Positions 24,201 through 31,110 of a stretch of DNA of 39,864 bases are shown here, in pieces; within the stretch, counting starts at the first letter, position 1, and every line of letters starts with the position of its first letter. Source of the DNA: a virus; IMG/VR virus record IMGVR_UViG_3300021963_006995, positions 1 through 39,864 of that record; one strand, given 5' to 3'. The notes under the pieces are model-generated. The model was not told the origin of the DNA. It ran no database searches and was given only the letters and a program-made list of their open reading frames with translations. The position numbers were made by a program, and so were the translations under genes.

Positions 24201-24690
24201 TAGTGGTTTCTTTAGTTAGTAAATAGTCCAAAATTTCTTTCCATGACTGGAATTTTCCAGTTCCAAAATGTATATGCTCTCCCTCAAAATCAGCTACCCC
24301 GTTAGCAATCCTATCATCTATTAGATAATCCCCTCTAAGTAATCCCTTGTTGTGAGAGAGAATTAATTTTTTATTTGCACTTTTTCCAAGATATTTTTGA
24401 ACCCAGATTCTTTTATCGGTCCAAGCATAGGTATTGGACCACATTGCTGTTGAAAGAATATACGTGTCGTATTTTTCCTGGAGGGATTGCCAAGCTTCTA
24501 TAGCTCCTGGCAATGGATCTAAATCTTTAAAAGCGAATGCGTGATTGAAAGCTTGGAATTGATTTATTCCTTTTGCCATTAATTCTTCGTGCCTTTTATC
24601 AAAGTCACATAATACCCCGTCCATATCAACATAGACTATGGGTTTTCCTGTTTTTAGAGATGCTCTAAGATATGATGGGCTATCACTCAT
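24148..24690 (-). CDS. HAD-family 5'(3')-deoxyribonucleotidase
   Basis: This 180-aa protein belongs to the HAD NT5C-like family that dephosphorylates deoxynucleoside monophosphates. Motif I is YVDMDGVLCDF (19-29, nucleophile Asp and acid/base Asp). Motif II is LSTAMW, with the Ser/Thr at about 97-98. Motif III/IV spans KLILSHNKGLLRGDYLIDDR, where the terminal DD coordinates Mg2+. The cap region contains PLPGAIEAWQSLQ. Together with dCMP deaminase and the hydroxymethylase-like protein it would adjust the dNMP pool. It overlaps its upstream neighbour by 8 nt. Confidence 0.85.
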   Translation of the reverse strand: MSDSPSYLRASLKTGKPIVYVDMDGVLCDFDKRHEELMAKGINQFQAFNHAFAFKDLDPLPGAIEAWQSLQEKYDTYILSTAMWSNTYAWTDKRIWVQKYLGKSANKKLILSHNKGLLRGDYLIDDRIANGVADFEGEHIHFGTGKFQSWKEILDYLLTKETTNEEDQINNLAQNKEVSE

Positions 24691-24931
24691 TGTTATCTTT
24701 TTTTAGTCCTTTATAATTTTCATAATCGGAAAATGTCGAATTTCCCTCATCGTCATCGTGTATGACAAATAATTCCCCGTGATCGCTCTTTGCTACACCA
24801 AGCATTCCACATCCTTCACAAAGGCAGGATTCAAAAAACCCAGGTTCGAGAGATTCGTGAATTTTATAAACATCTATGTCCGGAATTCCAAATCCCAATT
24901 CTTCAGCGCATTTATTGCAAAAATCAGCCAT
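24683..24931 (-). CDS. Small zinc-binding protein, 82 aa
   Basis: Four Cys in two knuckles (C5-x2-C8 in FCNKCAEELGFG and C36/C38/C41 in SCLCEGCGML) suggest one bound zinc. An acidic tail follows (HDDDEGNSTF). The N-terminal knuckle plus the ELGFG turn looks like a zinc-ribbon adapter. There is no further family hint. It overlaps the nucleotidase start by 8 nt and probably shares its transcript. Confidence 0.68.
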   Translation of the reverse strand: MADFCNKCAEELGFGIPDIDVYKIHESLEPGFFESCLCEGCGMLGVAKSDHGELFVIHDDDEGNSTFSDYENYKGLKKDNNE

Positions 24932-24986
24932 TTATTTTTATTTTAGACGTAAATGTAAAAAGATTAAATGAAGGATAAAAATGCTT

Positions 24987-25766
24987 TTACTTTTTCTTTA
25001 ATAGAAATTTTTCGTGCTTGAATGCATGTAATGATGTTATATGCATCGTATACATACCAGGCTTAACGTCATTCCATGAATCTGGATCTTTCTCTCTTAA
25101 TCTTTCAAGTAGCCAAATAACCTTCCTACAAGCTAAATATATGTCGTCTCTGAAATGTCTAAAGAAATCGCAGGATCTTATATAGTAAACTATGTGAAGG
25201 TAATTGTGTCTCCTAATGAAATGATACCCAATCGTGCACGGAACTCTTTCTCCGTTAGCACCTCCCGTGTCTTCAGGAAACCAAATGGGTAAAAATGCTT
25301 GTCTGGTGAAGGGTTCCTTGACCATTAAATCTATAACATCGCTAAAATCCCCGTAGTTAAATCTTATCCCTTTATAAGGATCTTTTGCATCGTCTGCATA
25401 TTTAGGCCACATCCTTTCCGGATACGTATGGGAGAATTTAGTAGTTCCCCCGAATTCTGCATTATTCTTTTGAGCGAATGGCCACCAATTATGTGAGGGG
25501 GGAGGATTTAACGGTTTGCCTCCAACCCTTTCTTCGAAATGATCGTCTGCCCAAGGAAGATTGGGACTAATCTGTTTGACCAATTCTGGTATATCTTCCA
25601 CCATAGTACATGTAAATGAATGATTTAGGATTTCTATCATGGCGAACTTGTCGTCATTTTTTATATCCTTTCCCTGCCATTTTTCAGTGTGAACCTCATA
25701 GCAGAAGTCATTCATTTTCTCCTTAGTCCAATCAATAGCTGCATTAAATTTTCCGAAAGCCTTCAT
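24987..25766 (-). CDS. 42: Thymidylate-synthase-family protein, probable dCMP hydroxymethylase
   Basis: This 259-aa TS-fold enzyme aligns by eye with T4 gp42 (246 aa). The catalytic Cys is C177 in VPCTIGYHFIRRHNYLH (T4: MCTNTVQYLIRDKKIN). The phosphate loop is RSCD at 197-200, followed by FFRHFRDD, where D208 takes the place of T4 Asp179 (RSNDVVFGFRND). In TS proper this position is Asn and reads dUMP; Asp reads dCMP. The SLH motif (TSLHAFKHE) matches T4 GSLHVYSRH. The ARG-equivalent strand is FTRQAFLPIWFPE. It would make hydroxymethyl-dCMP using methylene-tetrahydrofolate. It is the first gene of the minus-strand unit, facing the plus-strand operon. A dUMP-specific hydroxymethylase remains possible. 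Confidence 0.75.
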   Translation of the reverse strand: MKAFGKFNAAIDWTKEKMNDFCYEVHTEKWQGKDIKNDDKFAMIEILNHSFTCTMVEDIPELVKQISPNLPWADDHFEERVGGKPLNPPPSHNWWPFAQKNNAEFGGTTKFSHTYPERMWPKYADDAKDPYKGIRFNYGDFSDVIDLMVKEPFTRQAFLPIWFPEDTGGANGERVPCTIGYHFIRRHNYLHIVYYIRSCDFFRHFRDDIYLACRKVIWLLERLREKDPDSWNDVKPGMYTMHITSLHAFKHEKFLLKKK

Positions 25767-25836
25767 TATAGTGTATTATCTTGTATTTCTATCCCAAAAA
25801 TGAGAAAATATTTCGAACACTCGTTGTTTATTTTTT

Positions 25837-25844
25837 GATATATA
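25837..25844 (+). promoter_or_regulatory. ATATATA box before the plus-strand operon
   Basis: GATATATAAACAAATG: the box ends 5 nt before the ATG of the first plus-strand gene. So close a position would give an almost leaderless message, so it may be part of the translation start rather than the promoter. Confidence 0.3.
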
Positions 25845-25849
25845 AACAA

Positions 25850-26668
25850 ATGAGAAAGGTTTTAAACTTTAAAGGATTTTTGAATGAGAGCTCTTTTGGA
25901 TCTCTTAGCGCATTTGTATTTGTCCCGGTTGACAAAAATTTCAAATCTTTAGATAAAGATATAGCGAATTCAAAGCTTTCTCTTCCCTCCCAAAGAAGTA
26001 ACTCAGGGGTAGCGGGATATTTGGTAGTTCCCGCAACTGTAGAAACTAATGAGCTATTGAAAAGTCCGTATTTTTCTGGAGGCAACAATTCTGGGGTCTC
26101 AGGTCGCATCGGATACACGAAGACAACATCTAAGGATGGGATTATAGTTATGAATGCGGGCGAAGAATTCAAATCTGGATCAGCAACTGGGGTAGCTTCG
26201 ATAACTGCGGAAGTTCCTGGATTTGGTCAAAATTCAGCATACTACTTTAAGTCAGGTAATGCTTTGATATTAGAGACCCTGATGAAAAAAGAGTACTGGG
26301 ACGAAGAAACAATTGCAGACATAAAGGGGAGAAAGATAGGAAACGGGTTTCCGTCGAATACCACTTTAACGTATCAAGCATTTGGTGGGATAGAGGAAGC
26401 TGCTAAATTGATCAAAGAATTATTTGCAGCAAGCTCTGGAGATATTGGATTGAAATTCGAAGACCCTGAAGTTGAAAAAAAATATGACACCACAGATTTT
26501 CTTTTACAAATATTCACAAAGAGCCCAGCAGAATTTGTTGAACTAAATTTTTCAGAGGGGACTTTCGAAAAGATATCAGCACTAGCAAAAGAATCAGGAA
26601 CTGAAGAGGTTTCAAACACAATAGACAATCTTAGCGATTTAAAATCTGCAGGATTTTTCGAAGATTAA
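25850..26668 (+). CDS. Hypothetical protein with T4 capsid-targeting-like N-terminus, 272 aa
   Basis: I start at 25850 (MRKVLNFKGFLNESS) and not at the in-frame ATG at 25781, because the latter lies ahead of the ATATATA box and has a poor leader. The N-terminus has the M-basic-x-x-NFxxF-x-x-E/S pattern also found on the next two genes, and resembles the propeptide of T4 internal head proteins (MKTYQEF type). The rest is soluble, with Gly/Ser-rich beta segments (GVAGYLVVPATV, GIIVMNAGEEF, ASITAEVPGFG) and an alpha-helical C-terminal third. No family recognised. It is the first gene of the operon with the MoxR and VWA genes. Confidence 0.75.
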   Translation: MRKVLNFKGFLNESSFGSLSAFVFVPVDKNFKSLDKDIANSKLSLPSQRSNSGVAGYLVVPATVETNELLKSPYFSGGNNSGVSGRIGYTKTTSKDGIIVMNAGEEFKSGSATGVASITAEVPGFGQNSAYYFKSGNALILETLMKKEYWDEETIADIKGRKIGNGFPSNTTLTYQAFGGIEEAAKLIKELFAASSGDIGLKFEDPEVEKKYDTTDFLLQIFTKSPAEFVELNFSEGTFEKISALAKESGTEEVSNTIDNLSDLKSAGFFED

Positions 26669-26680
26669 CAAACAAAATAG

Positions 26681-28171
26681 ATGAAAAGAATACAAAACTT
26701 TAAAACATTTAGCTCTGTAAACGAGGCAAATCTTTTTTCAAGAGGTTTAGATATTGCAAAAAAAGCTGGCAATTGGCTAATGAATTTAGTAAAAGCCCAG
26801 GACAAAAATGAAATTCCTGTCAGGGATAAGAAGTATAATCCTGAATCAGAAAGCTTTGACGATCAATCAAGTCCTGAGCCTTTCATAAAGATACATCTTC
26901 CGGAAGGTTCGAAAAGCGGAGATTATAAATTCACCAGAAAATTTGAAAACGAAATGAGCGAATCAGAACCCGCTTGGAAAATTGCACAAAAGACACAGGA
27001 TCCAGAAATAGATGATGTTAGCGCTCCTGAACTTAAAAAAGAGTTAACATACCATTTTAAAAATCCAGAATCTGGAAGACCCCTTTTAATATGGGGTGCT
27101 CCTGGTATCGGTAAAACATCCATAGTTAAATCCTTTGGATTAGAGGATATGGGTGTTCCTGTTATTGAGGTAATTCTTAGTTTAATGGAACCAACGGATG
27201 TCGCTGGTTTACCTGGTGCTGAGGCTGATAAGAAATACGGTGACGTTAAAAGATCCGTTAACTATCTTCCTATGATATGGCCATTAGATAATGGACCAGA
27301 TGGTAAAGGTGGTATTATATTCTTGGACGAAATCAACAGAGCGCATCCATCAGTACAAGCAGCAATGCTTAAAGTCGTACTTGATAGAGAAATTGCAGGA
27401 GCTAATTATAAAATACCTAGTAAATGGTTAATCCTTGCTGCTGCAAATAGACCAGAAGATGAACCAGGCGGTTTAATCAGACCAATGAGCTTTGCACTTG
27501 CTAATAGATTTGCACAGGTGAATCTTATATCAGATCCCTCAAGTTGGACAGGATGGGCAAGAAAGAAGGGATTAAGCGACGATGTGGTTTCATTTGTTGA
27601 GTTGATGCAGGAATATTTCTATATGATGCCAGGTTCATTATCCACATACGATACAACAATGGGGGTTACACCAAGAGCTTGGGACTATGCAGCCAAAGAA
27701 TATCAAGACAGAAAAGACGAGGCAGAAGCAAATGGTACACAACTAAGTGAATTGGAAATATCCAAAATATTCAATAAGCATTTGGGTAAAAAGGTATCCT
27801 CTGTTATCACAGACTTCCTGGAGACAACTAAGGTTTGGCCTATCAATAGAATAACTAAGATCTTTAAAGATCCAACAGATCCTTCAATAGAATTACCAAT
27901 GTCAGCATCAGGTAAATATGATTTAAGAAAATCGTATGCTGTTATGTATATGGTATCTAAATACAATTCTGGACAACAATTAACCAAAGACGAATTCACA
28001 AATTTCATCACATATCTAACAAATTTAAATTCCGGAGAAATCGCAATGAGTGGATTAAATATGATTAAAAGAACTCATCCGGAAGTTAAGAATTATCTAG
28101 GTGATACTTCTCTTGAGCAATATGTAACCCCATTTGTTAACAAATATAAGGGCTTCATGAAGGAAATCTAA
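26681..28171 (+). CDS. MoxR-family AAA+ ATPase
   Basis: This 496-aa protein has a roughly 120-residue N-terminal part beginning MKRIQNFKTFSSVNEA (capsid-targeting-like) and a MoxR-type AAA+ core. Walker A GAPGIGKT is at 139-146, Walker B IIFLDEINR at 212-220, sensor 1 AAANRPED at 253-260, and the ALANRF motif, with its Arg finger, at about 272-277. MoxR ATPases usually pair with a VWA protein and act as chaperones that activate or remodel a partner. The next gene encodes that partner, 1 nt away. The N-terminal targeting-like motif hints that the pair could be packaged in the head. Confidence 0.93.
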   Translation: MKRIQNFKTFSSVNEANLFSRGLDIAKKAGNWLMNLVKAQDKNEIPVRDKKYNPESESFDDQSSPEPFIKIHLPEGSKSGDYKFTRKFENEMSESEPAWKIAQKTQDPEIDDVSAPELKKELTYHFKNPESGRPLLIWGAPGIGKTSIVKSFGLEDMGVPVIEVILSLMEPTDVAGLPGAEADKKYGDVKRSVNYLPMIWPLDNGPDGKGGIIFLDEINRAHPSVQAAMLKVVLDREIAGANYKIPSKWLILAAANRPEDEPGGLIRPMSFALANRFAQVNLISDPSSWTGWARKKGLSDDVVSFVELMQEYFYMMPGSLSTYDTTMGVTPRAWDYAAKEYQDRKDEAEANGTQLSELEISKIFNKHLGKKVSSVITDFLETTKVWPINRITKIFKDPTDPSIELPMSASGKYDLRKSYAVMYMVSKYNSGQQLTKDEFTNFITYLTNLNSGEIAMSGLNMIKRTHPEVKNYLGDTSLEQYVTPFVNKYKGFMKEI

Positions 28172-28172
28172 T

Positions 28173-29774
28173 ATGAGAAGATTAAGAAATTTTCAGGAGT
28201 ATCAATTATTAAAAGAGAGCTTTTCTAACTACGGAATGACCGAAGAGAACTACGAAAAATCGGTCATGAGAGTAAAAAGATGTATTTCTAAAATCCTGAT
28301 GAAAGGTGGATTTTTCGGAAATGTGCTATCTGAAATTCCAGTAGCAGTTTCTAAAGAATGTGAATTCTTTTCAACCGACGGAACTGTCTTTATATTCAAT
28401 CCAGAAAATATATTAGAAATGAGCGATGATGAGGTCATCTGGGCAATCAATCAAGGAATTATACATCTTGCTCTGCAACATTTTGACAGAAAGCAGGATA
28501 AAGATCAATCTATCTGGAACAGAGCATGTGACATAGCTGCGGAGCCTTATTTAGAGGGTATCGGGAAATCTATCCTTCCCTCCAAATACAAAGATCCTAA
28601 ATTTGGAGGAAAATCTGCTGAAGAAATATATGCAGAATTAGAAAAAGCAGGAGAAGACACGTTTTATAAATCATACTGTGATGTTCTAGAACCTGGTGAA
28701 ATCGATACGGAAAAAACAACAGAGACTGTAATGGGGGAGATTGATTCCGTTAGAGGTGAGGAAGAACACAGGTTAGACAAGAAAGAATTCAAAGATAAGA
28801 GGGAAGAAACTGAAGACGAAGAGGGTGAAGAAAAAACACCAGGTGAAGGGGATGAGAAAAGCCCAGGAGAAGATGGGGAAGGTGAGAATCAGGAAGGAGA
28901 ACCAGGCGAAGATGGGGAGGGAACACCAGGAGAAGGAGGAGAAACCACAGACAAAGAAGGAAAGGATCAAAGAGGTGAGACATCAGACGAGGAAGGTGAA
29001 CCTAGTGAAGAATGGGGAGAAGGCGGAGATGGAGAAGATAAAAAAGACTGGGACGAAAAAATAGAAAAGAAAGAACCAGTAAACAAAAAAGAAATCTCCA
29101 AGAAAATACAAGAGATAACGGAGAGAGCAGCCAATAAAGGAACTGGCGGAGGAGGTGTTTCTCCAGCTCTTAGAAAATTCATAGAGGATTTGGTAAATCC
29201 ACAGGTTGATTGGAGAAAGATCTTACAAAGATACGTATCTGAATCTGATGATGATCCTACGATGTATAAGATACCTAATAGAAGATTCGCTTCTAGAGAT
29301 TTATATCTTCCAGGATTAAAGGGGAAAGAAGAAGGATTTGGAACAGTAGTTATTGCAGTTGATACCTCAGGGAGTATAGGGCAGGATGAATACAATACAT
29401 TCTTGGCAGAATCTAGAAGTGTATTAAAAACCTTTCAGCCAAAGGAGATATACATTATCTACTGTAGCGATGGGATGGAACCTCCTTCAGGTGGAATTGA
29501 CAGATTAGCATCTGCAGCTCAGCCTTTAGATAAATCCAAACAAATGTCTACGGGAGGTAATGGCGGCGGATTTGATCCACCGATCAAATGGGTAGAAGAA
29601 AATCTAATCAAAAAAGGCAAGGATTTAGCTTGTATGATATACTTTACCGACGGTGGTGCAGAAGATCCTGAGAAACCAAAATGGCACAGAAAGATGATAT
29701 GGGCAATGACTACTAGTCATAAAATGCCTTTCGGTAAACATGTGAATGTTCCGGTTAATAAATTAAGAAAATAG
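28173..29774 (+). CDS. VWA-domain protein with degenerate metallopeptidase-like domain (DUF2201 type)
   Basis: This 533-aa MoxR partner begins MRRLRNFQEYQLLKES, sharing the head-protein-like N-terminus. The N-terminal metallopeptidase-like domain carries QGIIHLALQH at 94-103 and IWNRACDIAAE at about 114-124; the family's HExxH is degraded to QGxxH, so zinc catalysis is probably lost. A roughly 90-residue acidic Gly/Glu/Pro linker (about 205-295) follows. The C-terminal VWA domain has MIDAS DTSGS at 397-401 and is preceded by VDWRKILQRYV and the IPNRRF...LYLPGL segment typical of this family. It ends KHVNVPVNKLRK, followed by stop TAG. MoxR/VWA pairs serve as metal- or protein-insertion machines. 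Confidence 0.88.
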   Translation: MRRLRNFQEYQLLKESFSNYGMTEENYEKSVMRVKRCISKILMKGGFFGNVLSEIPVAVSKECEFFSTDGTVFIFNPENILEMSDDEVIWAINQGIIHLALQHFDRKQDKDQSIWNRACDIAAEPYLEGIGKSILPSKYKDPKFGGKSAEEIYAELEKAGEDTFYKSYCDVLEPGEIDTEKTTETVMGEIDSVRGEEEHRLDKKEFKDKREETEDEEGEEKTPGEGDEKSPGEDGEGENQEGEPGEDGEGTPGEGGETTDKEGKDQRGETSDEEGEPSEEWGEGGDGEDKKDWDEKIEKKEPVNKKEISKKIQEITERAANKGTGGGGVSPALRKFIEDLVNPQVDWRKILQRYVSESDDDPTMYKIPNRRFASRDLYLPGLKGKEEGFGTVVIAVDTSGSIGQDEYNTFLAESRSVLKTFQPKEIYIIYCSDGMEPPSGGIDRLASAAQPLDKSKQMSTGGNGGGFDPPIKWVEENLIKKGKDLACMIYFTDGGAEDPEKPKWHRKMIWAMTTSHKMPFGKHVNVPVNKLRK

Positions 29775-29777
29775 AAT

Positions 29778-30389
29778 ATGAAAAGAATTTTTTCAATGAT
29801 CGCTGTTGTGATTTTATTTGCAATAACAGCAAAAGCGCAAGAAGATGTTAAAGTTAAGAATCAAGTTTTTGAGATACTTTACTCCCAAAATCTAGAACAG
29901 CCAATCTGGATCAAGTATAGATCTACTAACAGACCAACAAACGTGAACAGAGGTTCTATGGATTTTTACAAGGAACCTAATATCAAAACATCGGATGCAG
30001 ATGATTATAGAACAAATGTATACGACAAAGGACACGGGGCTCCTGCTGCAACCTTCTCTGATAATATGGAAAATCTAAAACAAACATTCTCCTATCTAAA
30101 TAGCATATTACAAAATCAATATCTTAATAGAGGATCTTGGAGATTGTTAGAAGAACAAATACGTAAATGGGACGATTCAGAGAATATCACAGTTATAATT
30201 AATTTATCCTTCGATAATCCAGCAAAAAGAGTTCCTACGAATGCTGCAATACCATCTAAATTAGACAAACACGTTTATTTCGAAACACAGAAAAAATGGA
30301 AATGCTTTTCTTTCCCTAATGAAAAACCTCTAGTTGAATGGGAAAAATCCGAAATCAAGTGTACCAATAAAGAGATACATTCTAAATAA
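29778..30389 (+). CDS. Secreted non-specific endonuclease (NUC1/EndoG family)
   Basis: This 203-aa protein has a signal peptide (MKRIFSMIAVVILFAITAKA, cleavage after residue 20) and a betabetaalpha-metal nuclease domain. The active site is DKGH at 83-86 (family DRGH; catalytic H86), followed by GAPAATF. The metal-binding Asn is at about 117 in YLNRGSW, and the ensuing WRLLEEQIR resembles WARLEDQER of Serratia nuclease. The Arg of DRGH is Lys here, which may lower activity. The C-terminus has no membrane anchor. It follows the VWA gene by 3 nt and has a terminator behind it. It should act in the periplasm or outside. Possible roles are degrading DNA of competing phages or free DNA. Confidence 0.88.
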   Translation: MKRIFSMIAVVILFAITAKAQEDVKVKNQVFEILYSQNLEQPIWIKYRSTNRPTNVNRGSMDFYKEPNIKTSDADDYRTNVYDKGHGAPAATFSDNMENLKQTFSYLNSILQNQYLNRGSWRLLEEQIRKWDDSENITVIINLSFDNPAKRVPTNAAIPSKLDKHVYFETQKKWKCFSFPNEKPLVEWEKSEIKCTNKEIHSK

Positions 30390-30405
30390 ATAAATCAACA
30401 AAAAT

Positions 30406-30435
30406 AAAACCCAGATCTTTTAGGTCTGGGTTTTT
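30406..30435. terminator. Bidirectional terminator between convergent units
   Basis: Stem AAAACCCAGATC / GGTCTGGGTTTT with a short loop, lying between the plus-strand nuclease gene and the minus-strand tRNA-like element. The stem is nearly the same as the one at 34533-34564. Confidence 0.88.
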
Positions 30436-30439
30436 AGTG

Positions 30440-30597
30440 CTGGTCAGGAAGGATTCGAACCTCCATGCGGCAATTCAATAAATGGCACTTATGCTTGCAA
30501 GCGTGTGGTCAACCCATTACCATCTATCTGTCTTGTTATCCGCGCCCCCGAGACAGGAGGGTATGTCTGCCGTGCGTACGCTTTTCATCACCGACCA
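30440..30597 (-). ncRNA. tRNA-like element A (158 nt)
   Basis: Outer stem TGGTCGG / CTGACCA makes a 7-bp acceptor, discriminator G, followed by CA. The T-arm is normal (GGAGG, loop TTCGAAT, CCTTC). Between them are about 130 nt instead of the usual 50, GC-rich in part and with internal hairpins (AGACA...TGTCT, CTGTCT...AGACAG). I could not place a convincing anticodon arm; CTTGCAA would give UGC but lacks a stem. It is a tRNA with an inserted or degraded interior, or a tRNA-like RNA. It is too short for tmRNA. It lies 6 nt beyond a lipoprotein gene. Confidence 0.6.
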
Positions 30598-30603
30598 GTG
30601 TAA

Positions 30604-30726
30604 TTACCATTTATATATTTTATGAGTGTGATAGCTGTGTGTCTTGTGATGATAATGTCTTTTCTTCACAATCACACATCCGCTCATAAAAGAAATAATG
30701 ATAATTAATAACGCAATCCTTTTCAT
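30604..30726 (-). CDS. Small His-rich lipoprotein, 40 aa
   Basis: This short ORF starts 2 nt after its upstream neighbour's stop. It has a basic head (MKRIALLIIIIS), lipobox MSGC (Cys at 17), and a mature part of 24 residues with six His and many Lys (HYHHKTHSYHTHK). Such a tail could bind divalent metals or nucleic acid, or simply associate with the envelope. It is probably translated with the 76-aa membrane protein upstream. Confidence 0.7.
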   Translation of the reverse strand: MKRIALLIIIISFMSGCVIVKKRHYHHKTHSYHTHKIYKW

Positions 30727-30728
30727 TG

Positions 30729-30959
30729 TTAAACTCTCGTATTAGTGCCTCTACGCCTTGCTTCTTCAGCTTCCTTATATATTCTGATCCAAGTTAACGA
30801 TACGTCCACTAATGTCAAGAATGGAGCCAATACGACAACCATAATAGTATCCAATCCAGGAGATGTACCTATTCCCCCTCCAAGATCGTTTCTCCTGTGT
30901 CTCTTTCTTAATTGAAATAAGCAATAAATAATGCTTAAAATGTAAATAATAAAAATCAT
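30729..30959 (-). CDS. Small membrane protein, 76 aa
   Basis: Two hydrophobic helices (about 1-18, MIFIIYILSIIYCLFQL, and about 38-60, DTIMVVVLAPFLTLVDVSLT) flank a basic, Gly-rich loop (RKRHRRNDLGGGIGTSPG). The C-terminus is Arg-rich (EEARRRGTNTRV). It forms a two-gene unit with the lipoprotein downstream. A membrane/lipoprotein pair could act as a spanin, but the shape of this protein is not that of an i-spanin. Function unknown. Confidence 0.7.
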   Translation of the reverse strand: MIFIIYILSIIYCLFQLRKRHRRNDLGGGIGTSPGLDTIMVVVLAPFLTLVDVSLTWIRIYKEAEEARRRGTNTRV

Positions 30960-30978
30960 ACTAAATTTATTTTATAAA

Positions 30979-31018
30979 AATAAACCAGAACAGTTTATTA
31001 GACATATTCTGGTTTATT
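30979..31018 (-). terminator. Inverted repeat upstream of the 76-aa gene, downstream of tRNA-Gly
   Basis: ATAAACCAGAA / TTCTGGTTTAT, 11 bp, with a 16-nt loop and flanking A/T runs. It lies just after the tRNA-Gly 3' end, where it would end the tRNA transcript. Confidence 0.75.
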
Positions 31019-31021
31019 ATG

Positions 31022-31094
31022 AGCGGGAGACCAGGCTCGAACTGGCCACCTATAGCTTGGAAGGCTATCGCTCTACCGAATGAGCTACTCCCGC
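31022..31094 (-). tRNA. tRNA-Gly(UCC)
   Basis: Acceptor GCGGGAG / CTCCCGC, T-loop TTCGAGC, anticodon loop CTTCCAA (UCC). CCA is not encoded. It lies apart from the main cluster, upstream of the glycosyltransferase gene stop. Confidence 0.95.
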
Positions 31095-31110
31095 TTTTTT
31101 GTGTGTTGGA

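Noticed and set aside
30440-30597. tmRNA
   Set aside because: Too short, with no D-loop GGxTTCGAC pattern and no tag ORF ending in an alanine-rich peptide.
30465-30689. Plus-strand ORF of 74 codons across the tRNA-like element
   Set aside because: It runs across a structured RNA element and the lipoprotein gene in the wrong sense; its product is Cys-rich and not protein-like.
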